Numbered from the stretch's first letter, positions 46,130 to 55,318 are shown. The stretch is 64,000 nucleotides of DNA from Actinomycetes bacterium (GCA_021819725.1 JAKAQR010000002.1:62001-126000); one strand, 5' to 3'. Translations and numbers: made by a program. The notes: generated from the letters alone by a model not told the origin.

Positions 46130-47134
46130 TCAAGAGGGTCGTTGCGCAGGCACCTCTGCGTTGGTGAAATCGGGGTCGCGGTAGTAGTTACGCCAGATGA
46201 GACGATACAACGGGATCTTCTCTGGGATCTTGCGAAGCCCAGGAATGACCGGCACAAAGAGCAAGAGAAGGCTCAATACCGTCATGATGGCAAGGACCTC
46301 TACGTCACCATTGCCCGAGGTTGACATCGGTGAGATCTGATACCACATGGTGTAGAGCCACATCCACGGCTGCCCGGGCCAGGATCCGGTCTCGTTCATC
46401 ACGCCCCATTGGTTGCCCTGCAAGTGATCAACCGTGACAAGCTTGTTCCAGTAACTATTCGGCTGTGCCACCACAGAATCGCCGATGAACATCAAAGGAT
46501 TCGTATAGTTCGTCGTGTAGAAGCTCGACTGGGTCAGGAGTTGTGCATCTAGAGCGCCTGACTGTGCCATGGCGAGGAGATGACTCATCAGCACCGGAAC
46601 TGGCCCTGCCGAGGGCATCTGCGAGATGACGGCTGAGCTGCCGAGCGGAAGCTTATTGAGCTGCGCTTGGTAGTTGCTGATCCAGCGGTCCTCGGTCGCC
46701 TTGGGTGCCTGTTCATAGGTTGCGATAGCCGCCGTTAATGAAGGGAAGTCCGGCAGAGTCGACAGTGGGTTCAGCACAAAGTCCTTCGCCGTATTGAGCG
46801 GATACTTCACACCAAAGAACTTCTCGAACGAGATCGGACCAAGGGATTGCGATGAACCTGTCGCAGTATTGTAGGGCGGTCCGTAGGTCGCGGTCGTACT
46901 CGTCCCGTTGAGCTCAGTCAGGGCGATGTCGACAAAGCCAACCGGCTGGGCCTTTGCCCACGATTGCACGGTGACCGGGGGGACATCTGGTGATGAAAAG
47001 GTGATGGCGAGGAGAAAGACCAGGACGAGCACGATCCCGAATGCTATGGTCGCCTCCTTCAGGATGTCATAATGGCGTAGCGGCCCGTGCCATGGTCGGC
47101 CATACTTACGTTCGCTTTCACTCCACCGACTCAT
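46130..47134 (-). CDS. cytochrome b partner membrane protein, copy 1
   Basis: A 334-residue protein with one helix near the N-terminus (about 28-46), roughly 230 extracytoplasmic residues, and one helix near the C-terminus (about 283-303). The N-terminal RHYDILKEATIAFGIVLVLVF resembles the start of the cytochrome b C-terminal domain or b6f subunit IV, but the quinone-site PEWYF-type motif and extra helices are absent. It overlaps the cytochrome b gene by four bases. It is identical to copy 2 except for the last residues (ends QRPS here, QRA there). Function is unknown, probably an electron-transfer complex subunit. Confidence 0.75.
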   Translation of the reverse strand: MSRWSESERKYGRPWHGPLRHYDILKEATIAFGIVLVLVFLLAITFSSPDVPPVTVQSWAKAQPVGFVDIALTELNGTSTTATYGPPYNTATGSSQSLGPISFEKFFGVKYPLNTAKDFVLNPLSTLPDFPSLTAAIATYEQAPKATEDRWISNYQAQLNKLPLGSSAVISQMPSAGPVPVLMSHLLAMAQSGALDAQLLTQSSFYTTNYTNPLMFIGDSVVAQPNSYWNKLVTVDHLQGNQWGVMNETGSWPGQPWMWLYTMWYQISPMSTSGNGDVEVLAIMTVLSLLLLFVPVIPGLRKIPEKIPLYRLIWRNYYRDPDFTNAEVPAQRPS

Positions 47135-48108
47135 TGCCCTACCTCCACTGTGCTCACTTCTCGGCCCTCTGTCGCTTCTACCCTGGGGGCAATCATTGCA
47201 TCACTACCGTTCTCACCAAGGTGAGCTGGCTCAGCACCAATCGGCGGAACAACACCACGGATGCGAACCATCAGCACATGGATCCCCACGATCAACACCA
47301 AGATGATCGGAACCAACACGATATGGAGCATCAGTGCTTGGCCAAAGTTCATGGCGTTGAAGAATGCACCGATACCACCAGAATTAAACGCATCCTTTGC
47401 CTCGAAGGCGATCCACTGGGAATCAAAGTTGGTCTGCGAGAGATATCCGGTGAAGGCCTCGACGATAGAGACCAGGAAGGCGAGCATGCCGGTCATCCAG
47501 GTCAGCCAACGCTTGCCACGCCAGGCCGCCATCCAGAACTTCGCCCACAGATGCACAGTCATAAAGCCCATAAACAGCTCTACCGACCACAGATGAAGTG
47601 AGTTGACAAAGTGCCCAATATCACTCAAGTGCCACCAAGTTGGGCCCTCAATAGCGAGAACCATACCACTGAGAATGGCCATGATTAACGCGCCAATGGT
47701 GAGCACACCAAACACGTAGACCCACGATGCCACATACGATGGTTGACCATCTGGCAACAACTTATCAGGTGGGAGATACTTTAAACCAAGACGTCGACCA
47801 TGAGCAGTCCAGCCCTCAGACTCATCGTCACTACTGGCAGCGGTGACTGGTTGGTACTTCTTACGCTTGACCGGCTTACCTTTGAGGAAAGGGATACTGA
47901 TAGCAAGAGCGAACAACACGACCAAGATAACGATAACGATAAAGTTCGCCATCGAGATCAAGATAAAACCCCAGTGAATGTAATGATCAGGATGATTAAG
48001 GTTAACAATCGCCCCGATGACTGGATGACCGTTCATGGCGGTATCCTTTCTAACGCTTGCGCGTAAATGACACACCCAACAACCGAGCTATCCACGGTGG
48101 AACAACTC
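46139..48108. repeat. duplicated cytochrome b operon, copy 1
   Basis: This 1,970-base block is repeated at 48288-50257, offset 2,149 bases. By eye the only differences are at 46148 (A versus G) and 46151 (C versus T), both at the extreme left end. It holds both genes of the operon. Flanks on either side do not match apart from a short promoter-like element. Confidence 0.95.
47131..48036 (-). CDS. cytochrome b N-terminal (b6-like) subunit, copy 1
   Basis: A 301-residue membrane protein with an extra N-terminal helix (about 18-48) before the four-helix cytochrome b core. Two heme-ligand histidine pairs are seen: H-x13-H in NSLHLWSVELFMGFMTVHLW and H-x14-H in LMLHIVLVPIILVLIVGIHVL, the second spacing being like cytochrome b6. 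It should bind two b hemes and pass electrons across the membrane from quinol. No Rieske protein or cytochrome c gene is adjacent. The ATG at 48036 has AAAGGA ten bases upstream, and the longer open frame to 48075 is less likely. Identical in sequence to copy 2. Confidence 0.87.
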   Translation of the reverse strand: MNGHPVIGAIVNLNHPDHYIHWGFILISMANFIVIVILVVLFALAISIPFLKGKPVKRKKYQPVTAASSDDESEGWTAHGRRLGLKYLPPDKLLPDGQPSYVASWVYVFGVLTIGALIMAILSGMVLAIEGPTWWHLSDIGHFVNSLHLWSVELFMGFMTVHLWAKFWMAAWRGKRWLTWMTGMLAFLVSIVEAFTGYLSQTNFDSQWIAFEAKDAFNSGGIGAFFNAMNFGQALMLHIVLVPIILVLIVGIHVLMVRIRGVVPPIGAEPAHLGENGSDAMIAPRVEATEGREVSTVEVGQ

Positions 48109-48141
48109 TCAACGTGAGCCTACACCCAGGTAGAAAGGAGC

Positions 48142-48180
48142 GCTAGAGTCTTAAGTCACACAAAGTCGAGCCGTTAGAAC
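48142..48180 (-). promoter_or_regulatory. conserved promoter element upstream of cytochrome b copy 1
   Basis: The minus strand reads AACGG then TTGTGTGAC (complement of 48155-48163) and CTAG-like bases. The same arrangement occurs upstream of copy 2 at the identical 2,149-base offset, although the DNA between it and the duplicated block is unrelated. Conservation against a diverged background suggests a promoter or activator site. Confidence 0.5.
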
Positions 48181-48240
48181 CAGCCTCACGTGCAGCCCAT
48201 CTCGGCCCTCTGGCAGCTACTTAGGCCGTAACAGCAACGA

Positions 48241-48271
48241 GGGCAGCATAGGGATCAACCCCATGCTGCCC
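48241..48271 (-). terminator. hairpin terminator after cytochrome b copy 2
   Basis: Arms GGGCAGCAT (48241-48249) and ATGCTGCCC (48263-48271), with GGG/CCC pairing further in, lie just past the copy 2 stop at 48282. It would separate copy 2 transcription from the promoter of copy 1. No long U-run. Confidence 0.6.
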
Positions 48272-48281
48272 CAGTGATCTC

Positions 48282-49283
48282 TTAGGCTCGTTGCGCGGGT
48301 ACCTCTGCGTTGGTGAAATCGGGGTCGCGGTAGTAGTTACGCCAGATGAGACGATACAACGGGATCTTCTCTGGGATCTTGCGAAGCCCAGGAATGACCG
48401 GCACAAAGAGCAAGAGAAGGCTCAATACCGTCATGATGGCAAGGACCTCTACGTCACCATTGCCCGAGGTTGACATCGGTGAGATCTGATACCACATGGT
48501 GTAGAGCCACATCCACGGCTGCCCGGGCCAGGATCCGGTCTCGTTCATCACGCCCCATTGGTTGCCCTGCAAGTGATCAACCGTGACAAGCTTGTTCCAG
48601 TAACTATTCGGCTGTGCCACCACAGAATCGCCGATGAACATCAAAGGATTCGTATAGTTCGTCGTGTAGAAGCTCGACTGGGTCAGGAGTTGTGCATCTA
48701 GAGCGCCTGACTGTGCCATGGCGAGGAGATGACTCATCAGCACCGGAACTGGCCCTGCCGAGGGCATCTGCGAGATGACGGCTGAGCTGCCGAGCGGAAG
48801 CTTATTGAGCTGCGCTTGGTAGTTGCTGATCCAGCGGTCCTCGGTCGCCTTGGGTGCCTGTTCATAGGTTGCGATAGCCGCCGTTAATGAAGGGAAGTCC
48901 GGCAGAGTCGACAGTGGGTTCAGCACAAAGTCCTTCGCCGTATTGAGCGGATACTTCACACCAAAGAACTTCTCGAACGAGATCGGACCAAGGGATTGCG
49001 ATGAACCTGTCGCAGTATTGTAGGGCGGTCCGTAGGTCGCGGTCGTACTCGTCCCGTTGAGCTCAGTCAGGGCGATGTCGACAAAGCCAACCGGCTGGGC
49101 CTTTGCCCACGATTGCACGGTGACCGGGGGGACATCTGGTGATGAAAAGGTGATGGCGAGGAGAAAGACCAGGACGAGCACGATCCCGAATGCTATGGTC
49201 GCCTCCTTCAGGATGTCATAATGGCGTAGCGGCCCGTGCCATGGTCGGCCATACTTACGTTCGCTTTCACTCCACCGACTCAT
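48282..49283 (-). CDS. cytochrome b partner membrane protein, copy 2
   Basis: A 333-residue twin of the protein at 46130-47134, identical except that two base changes near the stop replace the final residues. Same two-helix layout with a large extracytoplasmic centre holding YGPPYN and PWMWLYTMWYQISP. Start overlaps the cytochrome b gene by four bases (ATGA). A hairpin follows the stop. No known family name can be given with confidence. Confidence 0.75.
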   Translation of the reverse strand: MSRWSESERKYGRPWHGPLRHYDILKEATIAFGIVLVLVFLLAITFSSPDVPPVTVQSWAKAQPVGFVDIALTELNGTSTTATYGPPYNTATGSSQSLGPISFEKFFGVKYPLNTAKDFVLNPLSTLPDFPSLTAAIATYEQAPKATEDRWISNYQAQLNKLPLGSSAVISQMPSAGPVPVLMSHLLAMAQSGALDAQLLTQSSFYTTNYTNPLMFIGDSVVAQPNSYWNKLVTVDHLQGNQWGVMNETGSWPGQPWMWLYTMWYQISPMSTSGNGDVEVLAIMTVLSLLLLFVPVIPGLRKIPEKIPLYRLIWRNYYRDPDFTNAEVPAQRA

Positions 49284-50257
49284 TGCCCTACCTCCACTGT
49301 GCTCACTTCTCGGCCCTCTGTCGCTTCTACCCTGGGGGCAATCATTGCATCACTACCGTTCTCACCAAGGTGAGCTGGCTCAGCACCAATCGGCGGAACA
49401 ACACCACGGATGCGAACCATCAGCACATGGATCCCCACGATCAACACCAAGATGATCGGAACCAACACGATATGGAGCATCAGTGCTTGGCCAAAGTTCA
49501 TGGCGTTGAAGAATGCACCGATACCACCAGAATTAAACGCATCCTTTGCCTCGAAGGCGATCCACTGGGAATCAAAGTTGGTCTGCGAGAGATATCCGGT
49601 GAAGGCCTCGACGATAGAGACCAGGAAGGCGAGCATGCCGGTCATCCAGGTCAGCCAACGCTTGCCACGCCAGGCCGCCATCCAGAACTTCGCCCACAGA
49701 TGCACAGTCATAAAGCCCATAAACAGCTCTACCGACCACAGATGAAGTGAGTTGACAAAGTGCCCAATATCACTCAAGTGCCACCAAGTTGGGCCCTCAA
49801 TAGCGAGAACCATACCACTGAGAATGGCCATGATTAACGCGCCAATGGTGAGCACACCAAACACGTAGACCCACGATGCCACATACGATGGTTGACCATC
49901 TGGCAACAACTTATCAGGTGGGAGATACTTTAAACCAAGACGTCGACCATGAGCAGTCCAGCCCTCAGACTCATCGTCACTACTGGCAGCGGTGACTGGT
50001 TGGTACTTCTTACGCTTGACCGGCTTACCTTTGAGGAAAGGGATACTGATAGCAAGAGCGAACAACACGACCAAGATAACGATAACGATAAAGTTCGCCA
50101 TCGAGATCAAGATAAAACCCCAGTGAATGTAATGATCAGGATGATTAAGGTTAACAATCGCCCCGATGACTGGATGACCGTTCATGGCGGTATCCTTTCT
50201 AACGCTTGCGCGTAAATGACACACCCAACAACCGAGCTATCCACGGTGGAACAACTC
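48288..50257. repeat. duplicated cytochrome b operon, copy 2
   Basis: Partner of the 1,970-base block at 46139-48108, same orientation, separated by a 179-base spacer (48109-48287). The spacer is non-homologous to the sequence upstream of copy 2 except for the shared promoter element. No transposase or terminal inverted repeats border either copy. Confidence 0.95.
49280..50185 (-). CDS. cytochrome b N-terminal (b6-like) subunit, copy 2
   Basis: The 301-residue protein is identical to the one at 47131-48036, with the same two histidine pairs, N-terminal helix and basic loop KGKPVKRKKYQ. ATG at 50185 with AAAGGA upstream. It heads the upstream copy of the operon. Identical coding with different flanks suggests dosage or separate regulation rather than different function. 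Confidence 0.87.
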   Translation of the reverse strand: MNGHPVIGAIVNLNHPDHYIHWGFILISMANFIVIVILVVLFALAISIPFLKGKPVKRKKYQPVTAASSDDESEGWTAHGRRLGLKYLPPDKLLPDGQPSYVASWVYVFGVLTIGALIMAILSGMVLAIEGPTWWHLSDIGHFVNSLHLWSVELFMGFMTVHLWAKFWMAAWRGKRWLTWMTGMLAFLVSIVEAFTGYLSQTNFDSQWIAFEAKDAFNSGGIGAFFNAMNFGQALMLHIVLVPIILVLIVGIHVLMVRIRGVVPPIGAEPAHLGENGSDAMIAPRVEATEGREVSTVEVGQ

Positions 50258-50290
50258 CAACAACTATCCTATGGAGTCACGACAAACGAT

Positions 50291-50329
50291 GTTAGGGACT
50301 TTGGTCACACAAGGATTGGGCGTTCAGAC
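50291..50329 (-). promoter_or_regulatory. conserved promoter element upstream of cytochrome b copy 2
   Basis: Minus strand AACG, then TTGTGTGAC (complement of 50304-50312) and CTAA, aligned without gaps to the element upstream of copy 1. It lies about 120 bases before the ATG, between this operon and the acyl-CoA dehydrogenase gene on the same strand. Confidence 0.5.
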
Positions 50330-50449
50330 ATTTCACAGATCCAAAGATACCAGGCGCATCTCTACCGCCATTCTGCGAAGTGCAGCCACCGGCCAACCCA
50401 CCCACTGGGACGGTGGGAAACCGACTCCGGCATGTTCACGACATGGTGT

Positions 50450-51640
50450 TCATCGTGGAATCTGCGACCAGGGCAACTCCTTGTCGGAACGTGGTTCACC
50501 AGGGAGCCCGAGCACGCGCTCGCCCAAGATATTTCGCATCACCTCCGAGGTGCCACCTTCGATCGTATTGGCACGGGATCGCAAAAATGCCTGTGCCATC
50601 GACCGCGAGGAGGTATCGCCGTGCACACCCGCAAACTCAGGGCGTCGCATGGTGTAGTCCGGATACAACAGTGAGGCGTCTTGCTGGATATCTATGCAAT
50701 ATTCGTAGATTTTCTGGTTCAGCTCTGCATTCGCGAGCTTCACCACTGATCCTTCAGGACCCGGATTACCCTGCTGCCGCTGCGCGGCGGCCCGCAAGGA
50801 GGTCAATCGGAGGGCCTCTGTGCTGCACCATAGTTGCATCAACTGATCGAGTCCGCTACTCGGACTCCCCATGGTCCGAAAAGCTCCGATCGCCTCGGCG
50901 ATAGCGCCGCTACTCCTTGGCATTACCACACCACCGATCGAAGCTCGCTCGTTCATCAATGTGGTAATCGCGACCGACCACCCCCTGCCGATATCACCAA
51001 GGCGCATCGTGTCGGGGATACGCACATCAGTGAGGTACACCTCATTGAACTCTGCCTCACCAGTGATCTGTCGCAATGGCCGCACCTCAACACCCACTGC
51101 TCGCATATCCAAAACAAAATAGGTCAGCCCTCGGTGCTTAGGTGCTTCGGGATCGCTCCGTGCGACAAGCATCCCCCAACGAGCAACATGAGCGAGGGTG
51201 GTCCACACTTTCTGTCCGTTCAGGATCCATTCATCCCCATCACGAATCGCCCTCGTCGCCAGGGAAGCGACATCTGACCCAGCTCCAGGCTCAGAGAAGA
51301 GCTGGCACCAGATCTCTTCACCGGTAAAGAGCGGGCGTAGCAGCCGTTGCTGAAGATCGACGGATCCATAGGTCATCACCGTCGGAGCTCCCATTCCCAC
51401 GCCGATTGGGTTACTCGCAAAGGCGGGAGGGATATTCGCATTCGCCAGCAGCTCATCGATCACCCCTTGCAGGGCAGGACTCGCTGCAAGACCACCGAGA
51501 CCAACCGGATGATGCACAAAGGCGAGACCGCGATCGTATTGTTCGCCACGGAATGCGACCCCCCCAACCTTCTCGAAATCGACCTCCTCGAGAAGCCGAA
51601 GCGTCGCCTGGCGTACCTCTTGCTCATCCGTCATCATCAT
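50450..51640 (-). CDS. acyl-CoA dehydrogenase family protein
   Basis: About 396 residues with the ACAD fold: FSEPGAGSDVASLATRA and GQKVWTTLAHVARWGMLVARSD (flavin contact), and C-terminal RANTIEGGTSEVMRNILGERVLGLP. The usual catalytic Glu near residue 370 of short-chain enzymes is not in the standard place, as in long-chain or steroid-type members. Three ATGs in a row (51640, 51637, 51634) follow AGGAGGG, and any may start. Substrate unknown. Confidence 0.9.
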   Translation of the reverse strand: MMMTDEQEVRQATLRLLEEVDFEKVGGVAFRGEQYDRGLAFVHHPVGLGGLAASPALQGVIDELLANANIPPAFASNPIGVGMGAPTVMTYGSVDLQQRLLRPLFTGEEIWCQLFSEPGAGSDVASLATRAIRDGDEWILNGQKVWTTLAHVARWGMLVARSDPEAPKHRGLTYFVLDMRAVGVEVRPLRQITGEAEFNEVYLTDVRIPDTMRLGDIGRGWSVAITTLMNERASIGGVVMPRSSGAIAEAIGAFRTMGSPSSGLDQLMQLWCSTEALRLTSLRAAAQRQQGNPGPEGSVVKLANAELNQKIYEYCIDIQQDASLLYPDYTMRRPEFAGVHGDTSSRSMAQAFLRSRANTIEGGTSEVMRNILGERVLGLPGEPRSDKELPWSQIPR

Positions 51641-51715
51641 TCGCCCTCCTGGCAGCCAGCCTAGCAAAGCGTAGGTGTTCTAGCAGAGCACTCGGATCAA
51701 ACCAAGTGTCGTAGC

Positions 51716-54700
51716 TCAACGCAGACAGTTTGCGATGTCATCACGGAGGGCCTTGACATGGCTGGCCCAGTGTGAGGCCAACGCATGGTAGCTCTCCTCG
51801 GTTGCGGAATGACGGTGGATCTCTTCATGCATTGCCGCCGACGTGGCAAAGCTCGCAAGTTCTCCCCAACGGCCACTGCGCGTAGCGAACCAATCGAAAA
51901 AGGCACAGACCTGCGAAGACTTCTCACGCCGTTGATCGAGGTGCTCAATCACCAAGGCATCATTGAGCAGGAGGAAATCCTCGACAGCGAAGACCCGTCC
52001 GGGGAAGTGCAACAACTCGCCTCGACCGAGAACTCCAAGCAATGCCTCAAAGTCAACTGGGCGCGAATAGAGGTACCCCTGCACCAACTGGCCACCCAAG
52101 TGAATCCAACGCGACAGTTCGTCAATCGTCTCGACACCCTCTGCGACGATATGGATTCCCGCTATTCTCGCGAGAAAACTCAGTGAGCTCACGATCGCAA
52201 ATGAGTTGACATCCATGCCAAAACGCGAGATGAAGGACCGATCGATCTTGAGTTCATCAACATCGAGTAGGGCGACATTGCTCAGCGAAGCATAGCCAGT
52301 CCCGAAATCGTCGACGGAGACTGCGACACCCACCGAGTGCAGCATACCGATGGTGGAACGCGCAGCCGCTAAGTCGTCGAGTGCGACATCTTCAGTGATC
52401 TCAACCGTAAAGTGCCATGGCTCCTCAGCCGCAAAGAGCGCTACATCCTGGGAAAACTGTCTGGAGAGGAAGTGCGACGGTGTCACATTAAGTGATACGT
52501 TGAGATCGGGGTATCCATCGGCAGCAAGCCGGTGATGCGTGGCGAGAGCAGCTTGGATCGCATGATTACCAAGCATGCGTGCCAGTACTGGATCGCTCTT
52601 CACCTCGTTCAGCACCGATTCGAGCGGCACTCCGTCCCATCGCATCAATAACTCGACACCGTTGATCAAGCCGGTCGTGCCGTTGACTTTGGGTTGCAGT
52701 AAAAAATACAGTTCGCCACTCTCGATAGCGGCTGGAAGCCGATCGCGAACCTGGCGGCGTAACGCGATAGAACGTGCCACCATGCCTCCAAAAAGGTAGG
52801 AGCGTGCTTTGCCGGCCCCCTTTGCCGCATAAAGGGCTTCGTCTGCATGAGCAAGCAAGCTTGGATAGTCACGTCCATCCGTCACCGACATCGCCCATCC
52901 CAAGGATCCAGTGATGCGGAATTTCTCACCCGTGGTCGTTACGAGCCCCATGACTCGTTCCACAAGATCATCGACTGTGTGTAACTCAGCATCGGCGACG
53001 CAGAAACCAAACTCATCACCGCCAAGGCGGGAGACGAAGTCGTCACCGGTGATGAGTGACCGTAAACCTGCACCGAGCGCTTCCAAAAACTTGTCGCCAG
53101 CCCAGTGCCCCGCTGTGTCATTCAACTCTTTGAAACCATCGAGATCAAGGATCCCAATGGCGACCTCGCGACCTGCAACTAGTAGATGGCGAACTTTTTC
53201 CTCGAATGCGAGCCGGTTATCTAGGCCGGTGAGCATGTCGGTTCGCGCCGCGATACGTTGGACGTTTCGCTCCCGTTCAAGTGCCTGCTTGAGGTTTAAA
53301 TCAGCGATCCCTTGCTCAATCATCTTGACCACCGTCTCAAGCAGTGAGAGAACTGCGGGAGTCACGGTGTTGGTGACCTGCGACATGACCGTGATGGCGG
53401 CAAAAACTTTGCCGTCGCGATGGATGGGGAGCGAGACCCCACAATTCCAACCAAAGGTTCGGAGAAAGTCGATCCACGGGCTTACCGTAACATCACCGAG
53501 TTCATCTTGGTTCCACACAACCGCATCACTTCGGATCGCACGCAGCGCCAACGGTCCGCCATCGCCGACGAGATCCAATGGCACCATGAGAGCGCCGACC
53601 TCCTCAGCCCCACGTCCTGCACTGGCCATAGGGACAAGTCGATTCATGTCTGGGTTCGGGACGGCGACCCATGAGGAGGTAAAGACACTCTCGGTCACCA
53701 ACACATCACAGAAGGACTGCAACAGCTCGACCTCCGTGCGAGCAGATACCATAATCGAGGCGCTCTGGAGGACGGTTAGGGTCAGATTGTTGAGCCAACG
53801 GTTCTCCCACTCAGAACGATTGTGTTCCACCCGAGCGATGGCTTGTCGGATCAGCTCGTCGATCGAGTGCACGACATCTTCACCAATACCCTGATCAGCC
53901 TGATCATCGATAGCGAAGATGATCACACCTTGACTCCGACCACTCATCACGATTGGAAGCCGCAGCACAGCACTGCCATGAGCCAACAGGGCCGCCATCT
54001 CGTTGAGCTCGTAACTTTGGGAACGGCCGATGAGGCCGTTGGTCACGATCTCGCGCTGCAATCGAAAACACGTTGCAGAGGGACCAGGCGGGCAGGTCTC
54101 GTCGGATACCGACACCTCAAGAGCAAGGAGCTCATCGCGAGCAGAGTCACTGAGTTCACCCCAAACTCCCGCGCAACGCAGCATCCCCGATTGCGTATCC
54201 AAGCAGAGAAGAGCAGCCTGGCTAATCGAGGTCTCCCCCACGATGCTTTGGGCAACCTCTCCCATCGCCGTTACCCAATCGGTCGTCATGGACAGCTGCA
54301 AGGCAACCTTGGTGTCCATGATGCGATCGAGCAACCGTCCATGAGCGAAGGCCGTTCTTGCCTCAAAAAGACGGCCCAACTCCGATCCAAGGGCACCCAT
54401 CATGTCCTCGATATCGACGGGCATCGGATCTGACTCTCTCCGGTACAAAGCCAGGGCAGCGCTTCTGTTCAACGAGAGCGGGAAGGGAACAACAATGGCG
54501 GAGCCTAACTCGTAACGTTTGAGTTTGTCGATCCAAGGCCCAAAACGACTCTCGACGTCGCGAGAGCTCAAGCTGACGTTGCCAGTGCGCAAAGCGATAC
54601 CCACAGGGCCCTGACCACGTAGATCATTTGGATCGGTTCGCAGATCAAGATCAGCTACATACTCGCGCCCATCACCAACCGCTGCCACAATGGAGATCTT

Positions 54701-55318
54701 TTCGTCGAGCCCCGTCACGGGGGTGCCGAGAGCGGTGGCAAAATAGACTAGGGGTGCCTGCGTGGCCCGCTGCACCATCTCCACCAGCTGTTCTATTAAC
54801 AATGACTCCGGCATCTGCACATACCGATCAAACAGATTCGCAACCTCAACGATGGTCTGTTGGAGCGCCTCTCGGGCACTCCAAAGGCGCATACTCGCCT
54901 CGCTGGTGCACGCAAGGAGTTCCTTTTCGTGTAGCAAAAGTAGTGTCTGTTCCGACTCGTCGAGGACTCCAGCCAAGTCGGTACGATACAGCGAGTAGAT
55001 GAGATCAATCCATGTTGGGCGGATATTCATACGGAGATGCACATCACCAATGCGAGCAATCACCTCGTAGTCGATGCGATGCTCGGAGAAGAGCCGGATG
55101 AACTCCTCAGTGATCAGCTGAGCGATCCGATCCACCTCCGAGGCGTCACGCTCATGAAAACTTCCAAGGTCAGCCTCGAGGAGTTCGCGAAGCTTAGGCA
55201 GGAGCTGTCGCAACGCCTTAATCACTCTTCCGGGAACTCTGCGAGTCTCCAACCTTGACCCCTCAGAACTCTGGTGCGCTGCTATCAGATCTGAACCGGA
55301 CTCTGAATTTACCTCCAT
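51716..55318 (-). CDS. globin-coupled sensor with GAF domains, GGDEF and EAL domains
   Basis: A 1200-residue cytoplasmic signalling protein without membrane helices. Residues about 30-165 resemble a globin-coupled sensor: EVIARIGDVHLRMNIRPTWI has candidate proximal heme His94. Three GAF-like stretches follow (about 170-330, 340-500, 515-680). The GGDEF domain is intact (GGDEF at 766-770), but the inhibitory RxxD site upstream has lost its Arg. The EAL domain has Glu889 in GVELLMRW (ELL for EAL), with LNVTPS, EITED, DDFGTGYASL, ELKIDRSF and VAEGVET kept, so phosphodiesterase activity is likely. The last 90 residues contain C-x25-H-x3-H (1138, 1164, 1168), recalling zinc-binding CZB domains. 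It probably couples oxygen or redox state to cyclic-di-GMP. Confidence 0.88.
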   Translation of the reverse strand: MEVNSESGSDLIAAHQSSEGSRLETRRVPGRVIKALRQLLPKLRELLEADLGSFHERDASEVDRIAQLITEEFIRLFSEHRIDYEVIARIGDVHLRMNIRPTWIDLIYSLYRTDLAGVLDESEQTLLLLHEKELLACTSEASMRLWSAREALQQTIVEVANLFDRYVQMPESLLIEQLVEMVQRATQAPLVYFATALGTPVTGLDEKISIVAAVGDGREYVADLDLRTDPNDLRGQGPVGIALRTGNVSLSSRDVESRFGPWIDKLKRYELGSAIVVPFPLSLNRSAALALYRRESDPMPVDIEDMMGALGSELGRLFEARTAFAHGRLLDRIMDTKVALQLSMTTDWVTAMGEVAQSIVGETSISQAALLCLDTQSGMLRCAGVWGELSDSARDELLALEVSVSDETCPPGPSATCFRLQREIVTNGLIGRSQSYELNEMAALLAHGSAVLRLPIVMSGRSQGVIIFAIDDQADQGIGEDVVHSIDELIRQAIARVEHNRSEWENRWLNNLTLTVLQSASIMVSARTEVELLQSFCDVLVTESVFTSSWVAVPNPDMNRLVPMASAGRGAEEVGALMVPLDLVGDGGPLALRAIRSDAVVWNQDELGDVTVSPWIDFLRTFGWNCGVSLPIHRDGKVFAAITVMSQVTNTVTPAVLSLLETVVKMIEQGIADLNLKQALERERNVQRIAARTDMLTGLDNRLAFEEKVRHLLVAGREVAIGILDLDGFKELNDTAGHWAGDKFLEALGAGLRSLITGDDFVSRLGGDEFGFCVADAELHTVDDLVERVMGLVTTTGEKFRITGSLGWAMSVTDGRDYPSLLAHADEALYAAKGAGKARSYLFGGMVARSIALRRQVRDRLPAAIESGELYFLLQPKVNGTTGLINGVELLMRWDGVPLESVLNEVKSDPVLARMLGNHAIQAALATHHRLAADGYPDLNVSLNVTPSHFLSRQFSQDVALFAAEEPWHFTVEITEDVALDDLAAARSTIGMLHSVGVAVSVDDFGTGYASLSNVALLDVDELKIDRSFISRFGMDVNSFAIVSSLSFLARIAGIHIVAEGVETIDELSRWIHLGGQLVQGYLYSRPVDFEALLGVLGRGELLHFPGRVFAVEDFLLLNDALVIEHLDQRREKSSQVCAFFDWFATRSGRWGELASFATSAAMHEEIHRHSATEESYHALASHWASHVKALRDDIANCLR

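Noticed and set aside
46139..50257. Duplication caused by an insertion sequence or composite transposon
   Set aside because: No transposase, terminal inverted repeats or target duplications are visible at the block edges.
53822..54433. 203-codon plus-strand frame
   Set aside because: Antisense to the GAF region of the GGDEF-EAL protein; no domain and no start signal.
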